A stretch of 46,275 nucleotides of DNA from Oscillospiraceae bacterium (GTDB lineage Bacteria; Bacillota; Clostridia; Oscillospirales; Oscillospiraceae), in contig SVLL01000008.1 in assembly GCA_015067935.1 (NCBI GenBank), positions 1 through 46,275 on the forward strand, in the 5' to 3' direction. Position numbers and translations under genes: made by a program. Positions 8,756-20,092 of the stretch are shown one piece after another. The notes under the pieces are model-generated. The model did not search any database, was not told the DNA's origin, and was given only the letters and a program-made list of their open reading frames with translations. Position 1 is the first letter of the stretch. Each line of letters begins with the position of its first letter.

Positions 8756-9600
8756 TGAAGCAGAAGCAAAGCAAGGGCAGCCTGATTCTGACCATATTCT
8801 TTATTTTGTTGAGTCTTGTCTGGCTGTTTCCTATTTATGAGGTAGTTATCAACTCTCTGAAGGGCAATGATGCTGTCCGTCTGTTCCCCTTCGCCTTCCC
8901 CAATGCCGATACCTTTGTGGGCTTTGCCAACTACTACAAGGGTATGACCTTCGGCAACTATCCCTTCCTGAATTCCGTGTTTTACAGCGTGGTCATCACC
9001 GTTTTTTCTGTGGCACTGATCCTGCTGTGCTGCTCTATGGCCGGATGGTACATTGCCCGGGTCCAGAGCAAAATGAGCAAGCTGTTTTACTATCTTTGCC
9101 TGTTTTCCATGATCGTGCCCTTCCAGATGGTGATGTTCACCCTGACCTCTACGGCAGACGAGCTGCATCTGGATACCCCGTGGACCATTCCCATCATCTA
9201 TCTGGGCTTTGGTGCAGGTCTTGCGATCTTTATGTTCGTGGGTTTTGTAAAGGGTCTGCCTTTGGAGATCGAAGAAGCTGCCGCCATTGACGGCTGCGGC
9301 CCCCTGCAGACCTTCTTCCTCGTGGTAGTGCCGATGCTCAAGCCTACCCTGATCAGCGTGGGTATTCTGGAGCTGATGTGGGTATGGAACGACTACCTGC
9401 TGCCGTATCTGGTTCTGGATATTACTGAGTACCGCACCATCCCCATCCATGTGCAGTACCTGAAGGGCAGCTACGGCACCGTGGACTTGGGTGCCACTAT
9501 GGCCATCATTATGATGGCGATCATTCCCATCATCATTATCTATCTGTTCTGCCAGAAGCACATCATCAAGGGCGTGGCAGCCGGTGCGGTGAAGGGCTGA
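8755..9600 (+). CDS. Sugar ABC transporter permease (MalG/UgpE-type)
   Basis: EEAAAIDGCGPLQTFFLVVVPMLKP EAA loop; overlaps the upstream stop. Confidence 0.9.
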   Translation: MKQKQSKGSLILTIFFILLSLVWLFPIYEVVINSLKGNDAVRLFPFAFPNADTFVGFANYYKGMTFGNYPFLNSVFYSVVITVFSVALILLCCSMAGWYIARVQSKMSKLFYYLCLFSMIVPFQMVMFTLTSTADELHLDTPWTIPIIYLGFGAGLAIFMFVGFVKGLPLEIEEAAAIDGCGPLQTFFLVVVPMLKPTLISVGILELMWVWNDYLLPYLVLDITEYRTIPIHVQYLKGSYGTVDLGATMAIIMMAIIPIIIIYLFCQKHIIKGVAAGAVKG

Positions 9601-9627
9601 TATTACAAAGAGGAGGAGGTACCGCCA

Positions 9628-10635
9628 ATGACCATCAAGGATCTGTCTGCCCAGACGGGCTATTCCGTGGGCACCATTTCCCGCGCGCTGAATAACCATC
9701 CCAATGTGAGCCGAAAAGCAAGGGAGAAGATCCTGCAGGCAGCAGAGGAATCCGGTTTTCAGCTCAATGCCAATGCCAAGCAGCTGCGACAGCAGCACGG
9801 AAACAGCATTCTTGTGGTTGTAAAGGGTACCAGCAACGAATTGTTTGCAGAGCTGGTAGAAGCCATCCAAACCCGGTTTGCACCCCTGAAATATCCCCTG
9901 ATTGTGGACTATCAGGACGAAGATACGAATGAGGTGGCCCGGGCGGTGCAGCTATGCGCCGAGAAAAAGCCGTTGGGTATTATGTTTCTGGGCGGCAACC
10001 AGCGCAATTTTAAAACCCATTTTCCGAAAATCGATGTTCCCTGCGTGCTGGTCACAAACAGCGCAGCGGAATTGGAATTTCCCAATCTGTCCAGCGTGTA
10101 TACCGATGACTTGCAGGCCTCCGGGGATGCTATGGAAACGCTGATTTCCATGGGGCACCGTCAAATCGCCATTATCGGCGGTAAGTATGACGGTTCGGAT
10201 ACCAGCCGCCTGCGTTTCAACGGCTGTCTGGAAACGCTGGACCGGCACGGGGTGGCATTTGACCGGGAAAAGGACTACATCGGTGTCCGATTCTCTTACC
10301 ACGATGGCTATGAGGCCACCCGTCATTTGCTTCGCTCCGGGCGGAAGTATACGGCAGTTTTTGCGGTGGCGGATGTGATTGCCATCGGAGCTATCCGGGC
10401 ACTGCGGGATTTCGGTCTGCGGGTGCCGGAGGATGTGTCCGTTATGGGATATGACGGACTGACCTTAGGAGATTATCTGGTGCCGCAGCTTTCTACCGTC
10501 AATCAGCCGGTGGACCTGCTGGCCGAGCGAAGTGCGGATATTTTATTGGATTGTATCGAAAAGAACGGGCAATCCCGTCACGAAACGGTGCCTTATACCA
10601 TCTACAAAAGAGAAAGCACTCGCACCCTTGAATAA
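9628..10635 (+). CDS. LacI-family transcriptional regulator
   Basis: N-terminal HTH MTIKDLSAQTGYSVGTISRALNNHPNVS; periplasmic-binding-like domain. Confidence 0.95.
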   Translation: MTIKDLSAQTGYSVGTISRALNNHPNVSRKAREKILQAAEESGFQLNANAKQLRQQHGNSILVVVKGTSNELFAELVEAIQTRFAPLKYPLIVDYQDEDTNEVARAVQLCAEKKPLGIMFLGGNQRNFKTHFPKIDVPCVLVTNSAAELEFPNLSSVYTDDLQASGDAMETLISMGHRQIAIIGGKYDGSDTSRLRFNGCLETLDRHGVAFDREKDYIGVRFSYHDGYEATRHLLRSGRKYTAVFAVADVIAIGAIRALRDFGLRVPEDVSVMGYDGLTLGDYLVPQLSTVNQPVDLLAERSADILLDCIEKNGQSRHETVPYTIYKRESTRTLE

Positions 10636-10650
10636 TAAAAGGAGCTATTT

Positions 10651-12117
<1,467 letters not shown>

Positions 12118-12128
12118 TAAATATAGTG

Positions 12129-12160
12129 AATCCGCCTGATGTTTCGGGCGGATTTTTTTC
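12129..12160 (+). terminator. Rho-independent terminator after malQ
   Basis: AATCCGCC ... GGCGGATTTTTTT. Confidence 0.8.
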
Positions 12161-12219
12161 CACAAAGCACTTTTTATTGGACGAAAGGTATGCTATAATG
12201 CCACCAAGAGGTGAGAAAA

Positions 12220-12993
12220 ATGAAATACTATGTCACTACGGATGTTCACGGCTTTTTCTCCGAAATGAAGGCAGCACTGGAAGAGAAGGGGTTTTTTGAG
12301 GATACTGAGCCCCACAAGCTGCTGATCTGCGGTGATATTCTGGACAGGGGGCAGGAGGCTGTGCAGATGCAGGAATTTATCCTGGATTTGCTTTCCAAGG
12401 ATCAGGTGATCCTCATTCGGGGCAACCACGAGGACCTGACCATGGACCTGCTGCACAAATGGAGCCGCCAAAGCTATGCCCAGCGTCACCATCTGCATAA
12501 CGGCACGGTCAATACGGTGTGCCAACTGACCGGCTTCTCCGAGCGGGATGTATTCATAACACCTGATGCGGTGGGGCGTGCCTTTTTGGGTTGCCCCTTT
12601 GTGCGGTCAATCATCCCCTTTGCCAAGGATTATTACGAAACGGAGCATTACATTTTTGTCCACGGCTGGATTCCCAGTACCCCGGTGGTGCTGGAAAACG
12701 GTGTGGTCGGGCATCTGTATAAGCCGGAATGGCGCAAAGCCACCCAGCAGCAATGGGAAGAAGCCCGATGGCAAAACGGAATGGCACTGGCCCGTGAGGG
12801 GGTCATTGAGGACGGAAAAACCATCGTCTGCGGCCACTGGAACAGCTCTTACGGCCACTGCCACTACCACAAGGAAGGCAGTGAGTTTGATTCCGATGCC
12901 AATTTCGGACCCTATTATGACGAAGGCATCATTGCATTGGATGCCTGCACCGCTTATTCCCGGAAAGTAAACTGCATTGTCATTGAAGATTGA
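12220..12993 (+). CDS. Calcineurin-like metallophosphatase
   Basis: TDVHGFFSEM, GDILDRGQEA, RGNHEDL metallophosphoesterase motifs. Confidence 0.9.
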   Translation: MKYYVTTDVHGFFSEMKAALEEKGFFEDTEPHKLLICGDILDRGQEAVQMQEFILDLLSKDQVILIRGNHEDLTMDLLHKWSRQSYAQRHHLHNGTVNTVCQLTGFSERDVFITPDAVGRAFLGCPFVRSIIPFAKDYYETEHYIFVHGWIPSTPVVLENGVVGHLYKPEWRKATQQQWEEARWQNGMALAREGVIEDGKTIVCGHWNSSYGHCHYHKEGSEFDSDANFGPYYDEGIIALDACTAYSRKVNCIVIED

Positions 12994-12996
12994 CCC

Positions 12997-13032
12997 AATC
13001 CCGCACCTTCCTGAAGGTGCGGGATTGCTTTT
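12997..13032 (+). terminator. Rho-independent terminator
   Basis: AATCCCGCACCTTC-ctg-AAGGTGCGGGATT followed by GCTTTT. Confidence 0.75.
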
Positions 13033-13072
13033 GCGGCTGTTTTATGCTATGATGCACCCAAGAGGTGATTTT

Positions 13073-13765
13073 GTGGACAGCCTGAACTTTTCAAAAAAGT
13101 GCGTGCTTTGGGATCTGGATGATACCCTCTACAGCCGCCGGGATGCGGCACGAAGGATGTTTCCCGGTCTGTTCCGGGCGTGCCTGTATACGGACCGGAG
13201 CGAGAGCTTCCTCAATGAGGCTGCGGATTATATGATGACCCAGCTCAAACGCAACAGTATGACCAATCAAAATGCCTTTGAGGCCCTTTTGGCGCGCTAT
13301 CCTTCAGACAAGCCTTATGTCCGGGAGGAATGCCTGCGTTATTACTATGCCCACATCCGCGATTATGCGCAGCCTTCCCAAAAGGCGATGGAGATCGTCA
13401 AAAAGCTGAAGGTGCAGGGGGTAAAAATGGCCATCGTTACCAATATCACCCCGGAGCTGCTGGATCACCAAAAGAAAAAGGTGGCTGCGCTGGGCATTGG
13501 TGAGCTGTTTGACGCCATTATTTACTCCGCGGAGTTGGGGATTCACAAGCCGGACCGGCGGATTTTTGACCACACGGCCGCGTTGCTGGGTGTTTCTAAC
13601 GAAGAATGTCTATTTGTGGGGGATGACCCGGATTCCGATGTGACGGGGGCATTGAATGCCGGTATGGAGGTGGTCTGGCTGGATATTTGGCAGACCGATG
13701 ACCGTTTTCGTGATGATCCCCTTGTCCACCGGGTCCGATCGTTGGAAGAATATTTTATACGATAA
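13073..13765 (+). CDS. HAD-IA family hydrolase
   Basis: LWDLDDTLYSRRDAARRMF, IVTNITPE, GIHKPDRRIF, FVGDDPDSDVTGALNAGM; GTG 13073 after AAGAGGTG. Confidence 0.85.
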   Translation: MDSLNFSKKCVLWDLDDTLYSRRDAARRMFPGLFRACLYTDRSESFLNEAADYMMTQLKRNSMTNQNAFEALLARYPSDKPYVREECLRYYYAHIRDYAQPSQKAMEIVKKLKVQGVKMAIVTNITPELLDHQKKKVAALGIGELFDAIIYSAELGIHKPDRRIFDHTAALLGVSNEECLFVGDDPDSDVTGALNAGMEVVWLDIWQTDDRFRDDPLVHRVRSLEEYFIR

Positions 13766-13785
13766 GCTTTCCTGCGGGAAGACAT

Positions 13786-13816
13786 AAAAAAACGCCCTTT
13801 GAAAGGGCGTTTTTTA
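13786..13816. terminator. Bidirectional terminator
   Basis: AAAAAACGCCCTTTGAAAGGGCGTTTTTT between convergent genes. Confidence 0.85.
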
Positions 13817-14203
13817 TTATCCGTTTTTCAGGTGTTTGTAGAGCTTCGTTGCATTTACGGCACTGACGATCAGGGAAAACACCGTAATGGCCAAAATCAA
13901 AATGGTTTTCAGTGTGTCATCAAGATGCAAAATGTCGAAAGCGGAGGACAGAAGATTTAACGCCAGAATGGGAAGGTACAGTGCCAGAAGCTTATATTCC
14001 AGCGAATAAAACCGCTTTACATCGCAGCCTTGCTTTTGAAAGCGTTTCTTGGATACGATAAACAGCACCACACCGCCGTGCATTGCGATCAGCACAAGGA
14101 AAAACCATGGGAGTTCCGCAAATTGCAGAGCGGCAATCAGGCCAAAGGTGATCACGATGGCCGCAATGAACAGATAGAAATTTTTCATCATTCCGGTCTG
14201 CAC
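13817..14203 (-). CDS. Small multi-TM membrane protein
   Basis: Several hydrophobic segments; immediately follows the opp genes; likely start MKNFYLF at about 14188. Confidence 0.6.
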   Translation of the reverse strand: MQTGMMKNFYLFIAAIVITFGLIAALQFAELPWFFLVLIAMHGGVVLFIVSKKRFQKQGCDVKRFYSLEYKLLALYLPILALNLLSSAFDILHLDDTLKTILILAITVFSLIVSAVNATKLYKHLKNG

Positions 14204-15177
14204 TCCTTGTATAAATGGCAGGCGATTTTATGATCCGGCTCGATCTCTACCAGCTTTGGCTCGCATTTGGCGCAAATATCCATAGCGTTGGGGCAACGCT
14301 GACAGAAACGGCAGCCTGCCGGTGGATTGATGGGGCTGGGGATGTCGCCTTGCAGGATGATCCGCTCCCGGGGATTATCCACATCAATGTCCAGCACCGC
14401 AGACAGCAGAGCCTTGGTGTAGGGATGCAGAGTGTTTTCGTAGATTTTTTTAGTATCGCCACACTCCATCACCTTGCCCAGATACATAACGGCCATATGG
14501 TCGCAGATGCTCTTAACAACCGCCAGATTGTGGGAGATGAACAGATAGGTAAGACCGCTCTTCTTCTGAATGTCATCCAAAAGATTCAAAATCTGGGCGT
14601 GGACGGACACATCCAAAGCCGACACAGGCTCGTCACACACCAGAAAAGAGGGATTCAGGATGATGGCCCGGGCAATGCCGATGCGCTGCCGCTGACCGCC
14701 GGAGAAGTCCGAAGGATAGCGGTGCAGGTCCTCCCGGGAAAGGCCTACCAGCTCCAGCATTTCCACGACCCGTTCCTCAATCTCCTGGGGCGTGTAGCCG
14801 CCCCGGATGACCATGGGTTCACCAATGATCTCCAGCAGATCAAAACGGGGATTCAGGGAGCTGTAGGGATCCTGAAAAATCATCTGCATATTCCGGCGCA
14901 GCTCTTTGAATTGCTTGGGTTTCAGGGCGTTCAAGTCCTGACCCTCAAAAATCACCTTGCCGTCCGTGGGCTTGAGAATACCCAGCAGGGCATTAGCAAA
15001 GGTACTCTTGCCGCAGCCGCTTTCGCCCACCAGACCAAAGGTTTCCCCACGATGGATTTCCAGAGAAACATCGGAAACAGCCTTGACATACTTGCGGTTA
15101 AAGGGATTGCCGCCTTTGACGGGGAAGTGGACGCTCAGATTTTCGGCTTTGACGATAATATCCTTGTTTTGCTCCAT
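14188..15177 (-). CDS. oppF: Oligopeptide/dipeptide ABC transporter ATP-binding protein (OppF-like)
   Basis: Walker A GESGCGKST, signature LSGGQRQR-like (FSGGQRQRIGIARA), C-terminal PAGCRFCQRCP. Confidence 0.9.
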   Translation of the reverse strand: MEQNKDIIVKAENLSVHFPVKGGNPFNRKYVKAVSDVSLEIHRGETFGLVGESGCGKSTFANALLGILKPTDGKVIFEGQDLNALKPKQFKELRRNMQMIFQDPYSSLNPRFDLLEIIGEPMVIRGGYTPQEIEERVVEMLELVGLSREDLHRYPSDFSGGQRQRIGIARAIILNPSFLVCDEPVSALDVSVHAQILNLLDDIQKKSGLTYLFISHNLAVVKSICDHMAVMYLGKVMECGDTKKIYENTLHPYTKALLSAVLDIDVDNPRERIILQGDIPSPINPPAGCRFCQRCPNAMDICAKCEPKLVEIEPDHKIACHLYKECRPE

Positions 15178-15179
15178 AC

Positions 15180-16160
15180 TCAAACCTCCTCCAAAGCGTG
15201 GAAACAGCGCACCATTCTGCCGTCGCCCACATCCCGCAGGGGAGGCATACACTCCCGGCACTTATCCGTTGCGTAGGCACAGCGGGGATGGAAATAGCAG
15301 CCCTTGGGCTTATGCATAGGGTTGGGCACGCTGTCGGGAATCTGCACGAACACATGCCGCTCGTCGGACAGCTTGGGGATCGCGCCCAGCAGACCCTTGG
15401 TGTAGGGGTGATAGGGCTTTTTAAACAGTGCGTAGGCAGGGCTCTTTTCCACGATCTTGCCGCAGTACATCACGCAGATGGTGTCTGCCATATTGGCCAC
15501 GATGGAAAGGTCGTGGGTAATCAGCAGCAGAGCCGTATTGTGATTCTTCTGCATCCGCTTCAGCACATCCAGCACCTGCGCCTGAATGGTCACATCCAGT
15601 GCGGTGGTGGGCTCGTCGGCAATAATCAGCTCCGGATTGCAGGCAAAGGCCATGGCAATCAGTACGCGCTGACGCAGACCGCCGCTGAGCTGATGAGGGA
15701 AGGCATTGTATCTTCTTGCCGGCTCGGGAATGCCCACCAGCTCCAGTGCCTTGATGGCACGCTCCTTGGCCTCCTTTTTGGTGATGTCCTTTTGGGTCAG
15801 GAATACCTCTTGAATCTGCCGACCTACGGTCATAACGGGGTTCAGGGCACTCATAGCATCCTGGAAAATCATAGAGAGCTTTTTGCCCCGAACTTCCTGC
15901 ATCTTCTTGTTGGAATAGTCCTTCATTTCCTCGCCGCCCACGCACAGCTCGTCCACGGAAATCAGGGCGGGGGGCGTGTTCAGCAGCTTCATAATGGCAA
16001 GGCTGGTGACGCTCTTTCCGCAGCCGCTTTCGCCAACAAGGGCAACACATTCACCTTTGTGAATATCCAAGTCGATGCCCTCAACAGCCTTGACCACACC
16101 CATAGCGTTGGGGAAGATGACCTTCAGGTTACGCAGCTTCAGCATCAATTCTTCTGTCAT
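15180..16160 (-). CDS. oppD: Oligopeptide/dipeptide ABC transporter ATP-binding protein (OppD-like)
   Basis: GESGCGKSV, LSGGLRQRVLIAMA, C-terminal CYFHPRCAYATDKC. Confidence 0.9.
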   Translation of the reverse strand: MTEELMLKLRNLKVIFPNAMGVVKAVEGIDLDIHKGECVALVGESGCGKSVTSLAIMKLLNTPPALISVDELCVGGEEMKDYSNKKMQEVRGKKLSMIFQDAMSALNPVMTVGRQIQEVFLTQKDITKKEAKERAIKALELVGIPEPARRYNAFPHQLSGGLRQRVLIAMAFACNPELIIADEPTTALDVTIQAQVLDVLKRMQKNHNTALLLITHDLSIVANMADTICVMYCGKIVEKSPAYALFKKPYHPYTKGLLGAIPKLSDERHVFVQIPDSVPNPMHKPKGCYFHPRCAYATDKCRECMPPLRDVGDGRMVRCFHALEEV

Positions 16161-17137
16161 ACTTCCGCCTCCTTACGGTCTTCGGTTTCATCCATAGAAT
16201 CAAAGACCTCCTGGATGTATGTGCCGCTGAGCGACTTGAACAGCTTGTAGCTGGCACCGCTCTGCTTCATTCTGGGGTTGAAGATCTCCTCCATTGCCAT
16301 ACCAATGCGCATAAAGGCAAAGATGGAGAGGAAAATGCCCACACCGGGGGCAGCGATCCACCACCAGTGACCGAACAGCAGCGCACCGCCGCTCTGGACC
16401 TCTGCCAGCATTTTGCCCCAACTGATGGCAGTGGGGTCGCCCAAACCCAAAAAGCTCAGACCGGCCTCTGCTACCATAATGCCCGCGCTGGTCATAGCGG
16501 TGGACATAATCAGCAGATGGGTAACACCGGGCAGAATGTGCTTAAACATGATCCGTGCCTTGGAGGCACCGGCCAGCTCCGCGGCTTTGATGTAATTGGC
16601 GTTCTTCAGCACCAGTACCTGAGAGCGGATGACACGGGAAAGACCCTGCCAGCCGAAGATGGTGAAGATAAACACGATCATAAAATAGGATTTGCCGAAA
16701 ATATTGGTCAAAACGATGGTCAGGGGCAGGGTGGGGATCACCAGCATCACATCCACAAGACGCATAATGACGGTGTCTACGATGCCGCCCACATAGCCGG
16801 CCAGAATACCCATAAAGGCACCCAGAAAAGCGATGCAAAGGCCGGTAATAATGCCGATGGACATGGATACCCGGGTACCGTAGATCAGCATACTCAAAAT
16901 ATCCTGACCGGTGGTGATGGTGGTGCCCAGTGGGTGCTCCCAGCAGGGGGCAAGACCCTTGGCGGCGCGCTGGGTCACATCGTAAGGGTTGTAGGGGGCC
17001 AGAACCGGGGCGAAAATTGCCACAAAGCCAAGAAAAGCCACGATAATCAGACCCAGGCGGCCCTTGGGATGCTTCCAGAGCTTTACAAGCAGGGAAACCA
17101 GAAAATTCTTTTTCAGTTTTTCAGTAAAATTTTTCAT
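16157..17137 (-). CDS. oppC: Oligopeptide/dipeptide ABC transporter permease (OppC-like)
   Basis: BPD permease with N-terminal OppC_N-like segment; HPLGTTITTGQDILSMLIYGTRVSM. Confidence 0.9.
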   Translation of the reverse strand: MKNFTEKLKKNFLVSLLVKLWKHPKGRLGLIIVAFLGFVAIFAPVLAPYNPYDVTQRAAKGLAPCWEHPLGTTITTGQDILSMLIYGTRVSMSIGIITGLCIAFLGAFMGILAGYVGGIVDTVIMRLVDVMLVIPTLPLTIVLTNIFGKSYFMIVFIFTIFGWQGLSRVIRSQVLVLKNANYIKAAELAGASKARIMFKHILPGVTHLLIMSTAMTSAGIMVAEAGLSFLGLGDPTAISWGKMLAEVQSGGALLFGHWWWIAAPGVGIFLSIFAFMRIGMAMEEIFNPRMKQSGASYKLFKSLSGTYIQEVFDSMDETEDRKEAEV

Positions 17138-18132
17138 CGTTTTCCACCTACCGTCACTCTGGGATCAAGCAGACCGTAGCACAGATCCGTAATCAGGTTT
17201 GCAACAAGGGCAAAGCCGGACATAAACAGCATAATGCCCATCATCAGGGGATAGTCGTTGGTATTGTTGGCCTCCAAAAACAGTGTGCCCATACCGTTCC
17301 AGTTAAAGATCTGCTCGATGACCGTAGAGCCGCCGATCAGACCGCTGACGCTCATACCAAAGCTGGTGACGATGGGCAGCAAAGCATTTCGCAGGGTGTG
17401 CTTATACAGCACCGCACCGTTAGAGATGCCCTTACTGCGAGCGGTGAGGATGAAATCCTCGTTGGAAACGGAGATCACGCTGTTTCGGGTGGTCTGGGCA
17501 TAACCCACGATGCTGCCAAATGCCGTACTCATAACCGGCAATGCGGCATTGTAGGCCACATTCATGATGGAATCCCAAGACCAGTCAAAGCTGGCGATCA
17601 TATTGGAATCGGTGTAAGCGGGCAGCCATTCCAGCTCAAAGCCCAGAAAATAGGTTAGCAGAAGGGCAATAAAGAAGCTGGGAAGAGCTGTTGTGAAGGT
17701 CGATGCGTTCAGCAGCAGCAAATCCGGCCAGCGGCCCCGTTTCCACGCGGCAAATGCACCGAACAGCAGACCGCAGATCAAACCGATCAGCATAGTGGAT
17801 ACGGAAAGCACCAGCGTCCACGGGATGCGCTCTGCAATCAAATCGGCAACCTTGGGGGAGCCGCTTCGCATAGAGTTGCCCAAATCACCGTGGAGCAGCT
17901 TGTTCACATACCGGGTGTACTGTTCCCAAGTGGTGCCGTTGAGGCCGTACTGCTCCCGGGTCAGCTCTTTGATGATGTCGTACTCCACCTCGGACATATT
18001 GCCCTGTGGGGGATAATAACGCTCTGCCGGATCCTCCACACCCAGACGGGGAATGAAGAAATTCAGGGTCATCACCACGATGAAAATAAAGACGGTCAGA
18101 AGGATTCGCTCTAAAACATAACTCAGTTTCAT
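17134..18132 (-). CDS. oppB: Oligopeptide/dipeptide ABC transporter permease (OppB-like)
   Basis: BPD permease; RMEEIF-type end absent, but YVLERILLTVFIFIVVMTLNFFIPRL start and TARSKGISNGAVLYKHTLRNALLPIVT are characteristic. Confidence 0.9.
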   Translation of the reverse strand: MKLSYVLERILLTVFIFIVVMTLNFFIPRLGVEDPAERYYPPQGNMSEVEYDIIKELTREQYGLNGTTWEQYTRYVNKLLHGDLGNSMRSGSPKVADLIAERIPWTLVLSVSTMLIGLICGLLFGAFAAWKRGRWPDLLLLNASTFTTALPSFFIALLLTYFLGFELEWLPAYTDSNMIASFDWSWDSIMNVAYNAALPVMSTAFGSIVGYAQTTRNSVISVSNEDFILTARSKGISNGAVLYKHTLRNALLPIVTSFGMSVSGLIGGSTVIEQIFNWNGMGTLFLEANNTNDYPLMMGIMLFMSGFALVANLITDLCYGLLDPRVTVGGKR

Positions 18133-18134
18133 AC

Positions 18135-20021
18135 TTAACCTCCCACAAACTCAAGATGCTGGAGGGTTTCCAGAGAAAATGCCGTCTGAGAGGGGGAAAC
18201 CACATAGCCGGTGTACCGATCGGTACGGGCAACAGAGGTCACATTCGCGCTGTACAGCGGGATCTTATAGTACAGCTTGGCAATGTCCATCTGAATCTCC
18301 CGAAGCAGGGCATTCTTTTCGTCAAGATTCAAGGTATTACGCATCTTGTCGATCTTCTCGGCCAGAGCTTCGTTCTCAATCCGTCCGTAGTTTGAGGATT
18401 TGTTCAGATTTACAAAGTGAGAGTTCAGCATAATGTCAACAGTGCCTAGAGAGAAGGTGACACCCTGCAGCGTCATATCAAACCGGCTGTGATACAGATA
18501 GGTGTTCTCCGGGGAGTTGCCGGAGGGAGCAAATTTCAGCTCAATGCCGATCTTCTGCAGTTGGATCTGCAGATAGCTGACGGTATCCTGCTCACCGGGG
18601 TTGGCGAGCACCTCGTAGCTGATACGCTTGCCGTTATAAAGTCGGTAGCCCAGCTCGTCCTTTTCCGTGGCGTAGGTGTCCAAAATGGCATTGGCTTCCG
18701 CCAAACGCTCCGTATAATCGCCCCGGAGAATGTCACTGTCGGGATTGTACATATTTTCCAGCGTGTCGGAAACAAGACCTGCGGAATAGGTGGAACCTGC
18801 GCCGTCCAGACAGTACTGAATCAGCTCTTCCTGATTGATGCTCAATGCGATGGCCTTGCGGAAATCCTCATGACCCAGCAGATCACGGATCTCATTTTTC
18901 TGCCCATCGACGGGATTGACATTGAGCACTAAGGTGTTGGCAAAGGTGTTGGGCACGGAGAATACCGCAATATTCTTTTCCTTTTCAAAGAGTGTGCCGT
19001 AGTTGGCAGGGATAGAACTGTCCAAAATGTCGATATAGCCCTTCTTGATGGCGAAAATCGCCACATTCTTATCCTGATAGAGGACGAATTTGACAGTATC
19101 CACCTTATAAAGGTCGCTTCCGTCCTCAGCCTTGCGGAAATAGTCAGGATTCTTTTTCAGGGTGATCTGAGCGGAGTTTGTTCCCTCCCGGTCCAGAACA
19201 TAAGGACCGCATCCCACGGGGTGCTGATATAAATAGGTCAGCTCGTCGCTGGGGGAGGAGCTGTTGATGGGCATTTCCGCCGAGATCTTGTCCGCCCAGA
19301 TGTGTTTGGGCAGAATCAGAACCGTGGTGAACAGAGATGCCACCGCACCCATAACCGTATTCACATGCATATAGATTACAGTGTCCTTCTCGTCCTCCGA
19401 GATAGGATAGTTATGGGGGTTATAGTCATAAGTAAACAATCCGTCGGACTTCTTGATACCCTCGTCGTACTTGTGCTTCAGGTCGTTGACCCACGCCAGC
19501 GCGCCGGCGTGGTTGGACAGCTTGTTGTTGGCGCAAAGATCCAAAGAAAAGTACACATCGTCCACAGTGACGGGTTCCCCATCAGACCATTTGGCGTCCT
19601 TATTCAGCTCCACCCGGACGACCATATACTTTTTCTTATGGGTATCGGACATGGTCTGCTCTTCCTTGTAGGTTTCGGCAACCAGATCGTAGTCGATGGA
19701 GCCGTCCTCCTTGGTCAGGCGGTTGCCTTCCTTGTCCGTATAGCACCAGTTGTCCGCCAAAAGGGGCTCGTAGATGCCGGTCAGGTCGTCGTAAGAGAAC
19801 AGAGTGCTGTAAAGAATACTGGAAATGGTGGGCGCGATGCCGTCTCTGGACTGCCAGGGCATATAGGAGCTGGGGAAGGATGTGCCCACATAGCCCACAT
19901 ACAAGGTGTTGGTCTTGTCTGTGCGCCGCTGGGCATTGTCCGTGCCTGCGCAGGCAGAAAGGGAAAACAGCAGCACCGCACTCAGCAAAACTGCCAGTGT
20001 TCTGCGTAAATAATGTTTCAT
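18135..20021 (-). CDS. Extracellular solute-binding protein family 5 (OppA-like lipoprotein)
   Basis: Lipobox LLFSLSACAG; KDAKWSDGEPVTVDDVYFSLDL; ATG at 20021. Confidence 0.9.
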   Translation of the reverse strand: MKHYLRRTLAVLLSAVLLFSLSACAGTDNAQRRTDKTNTLYVGYVGTSFPSSYMPWQSRDGIAPTISSILYSTLFSYDDLTGIYEPLLADNWCYTDKEGNRLTKEDGSIDYDLVAETYKEEQTMSDTHKKKYMVVRVELNKDAKWSDGEPVTVDDVYFSLDLCANNKLSNHAGALAWVNDLKHKYDEGIKKSDGLFTYDYNPHNYPISEDEKDTVIYMHVNTVMGAVASLFTTVLILPKHIWADKISAEMPINSSSPSDELTYLYQHPVGCGPYVLDREGTNSAQITLKKNPDYFRKAEDGSDLYKVDTVKFVLYQDKNVAIFAIKKGYIDILDSSIPANYGTLFEKEKNIAVFSVPNTFANTLVLNVNPVDGQKNEIRDLLGHEDFRKAIALSINQEELIQYCLDGAGSTYSAGLVSDTLENMYNPDSDILRGDYTERLAEANAILDTYATEKDELGYRLYNGKRISYEVLANPGEQDTVSYLQIQLQKIGIELKFAPSGNSPENTYLYHSRFDMTLQGVTFSLGTVDIMLNSHFVNLNKSSNYGRIENEALAEKIDKMRNTLNLDEKNALLREIQMDIAKLYYKIPLYSANVTSVARTDRYTGYVVSPSQTAFSLETLQHLEFVGG

Positions 20022-20033
20022 AGATGCCTCCGG

Positions 20034-20081
20034 AAAAAAGAGTATAGCAATACTCCTTCCGAACGCATGGTCCGGAAGGAG
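20034..20081 (-). terminator. Overlapping hairpins (terminator and alternative) between the PPOX-like gene and the oppA-like gene
   Basis: Minus strand GAGTAT-tgct-ATACTC-TTTTTT (plus 20034-20055) and CTCCTTCCG/CGGAAGGAG (20053-20081) share 20053-20055. Confidence 0.65.
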
Positions 20082-20092
20082 CATATCCTTAA

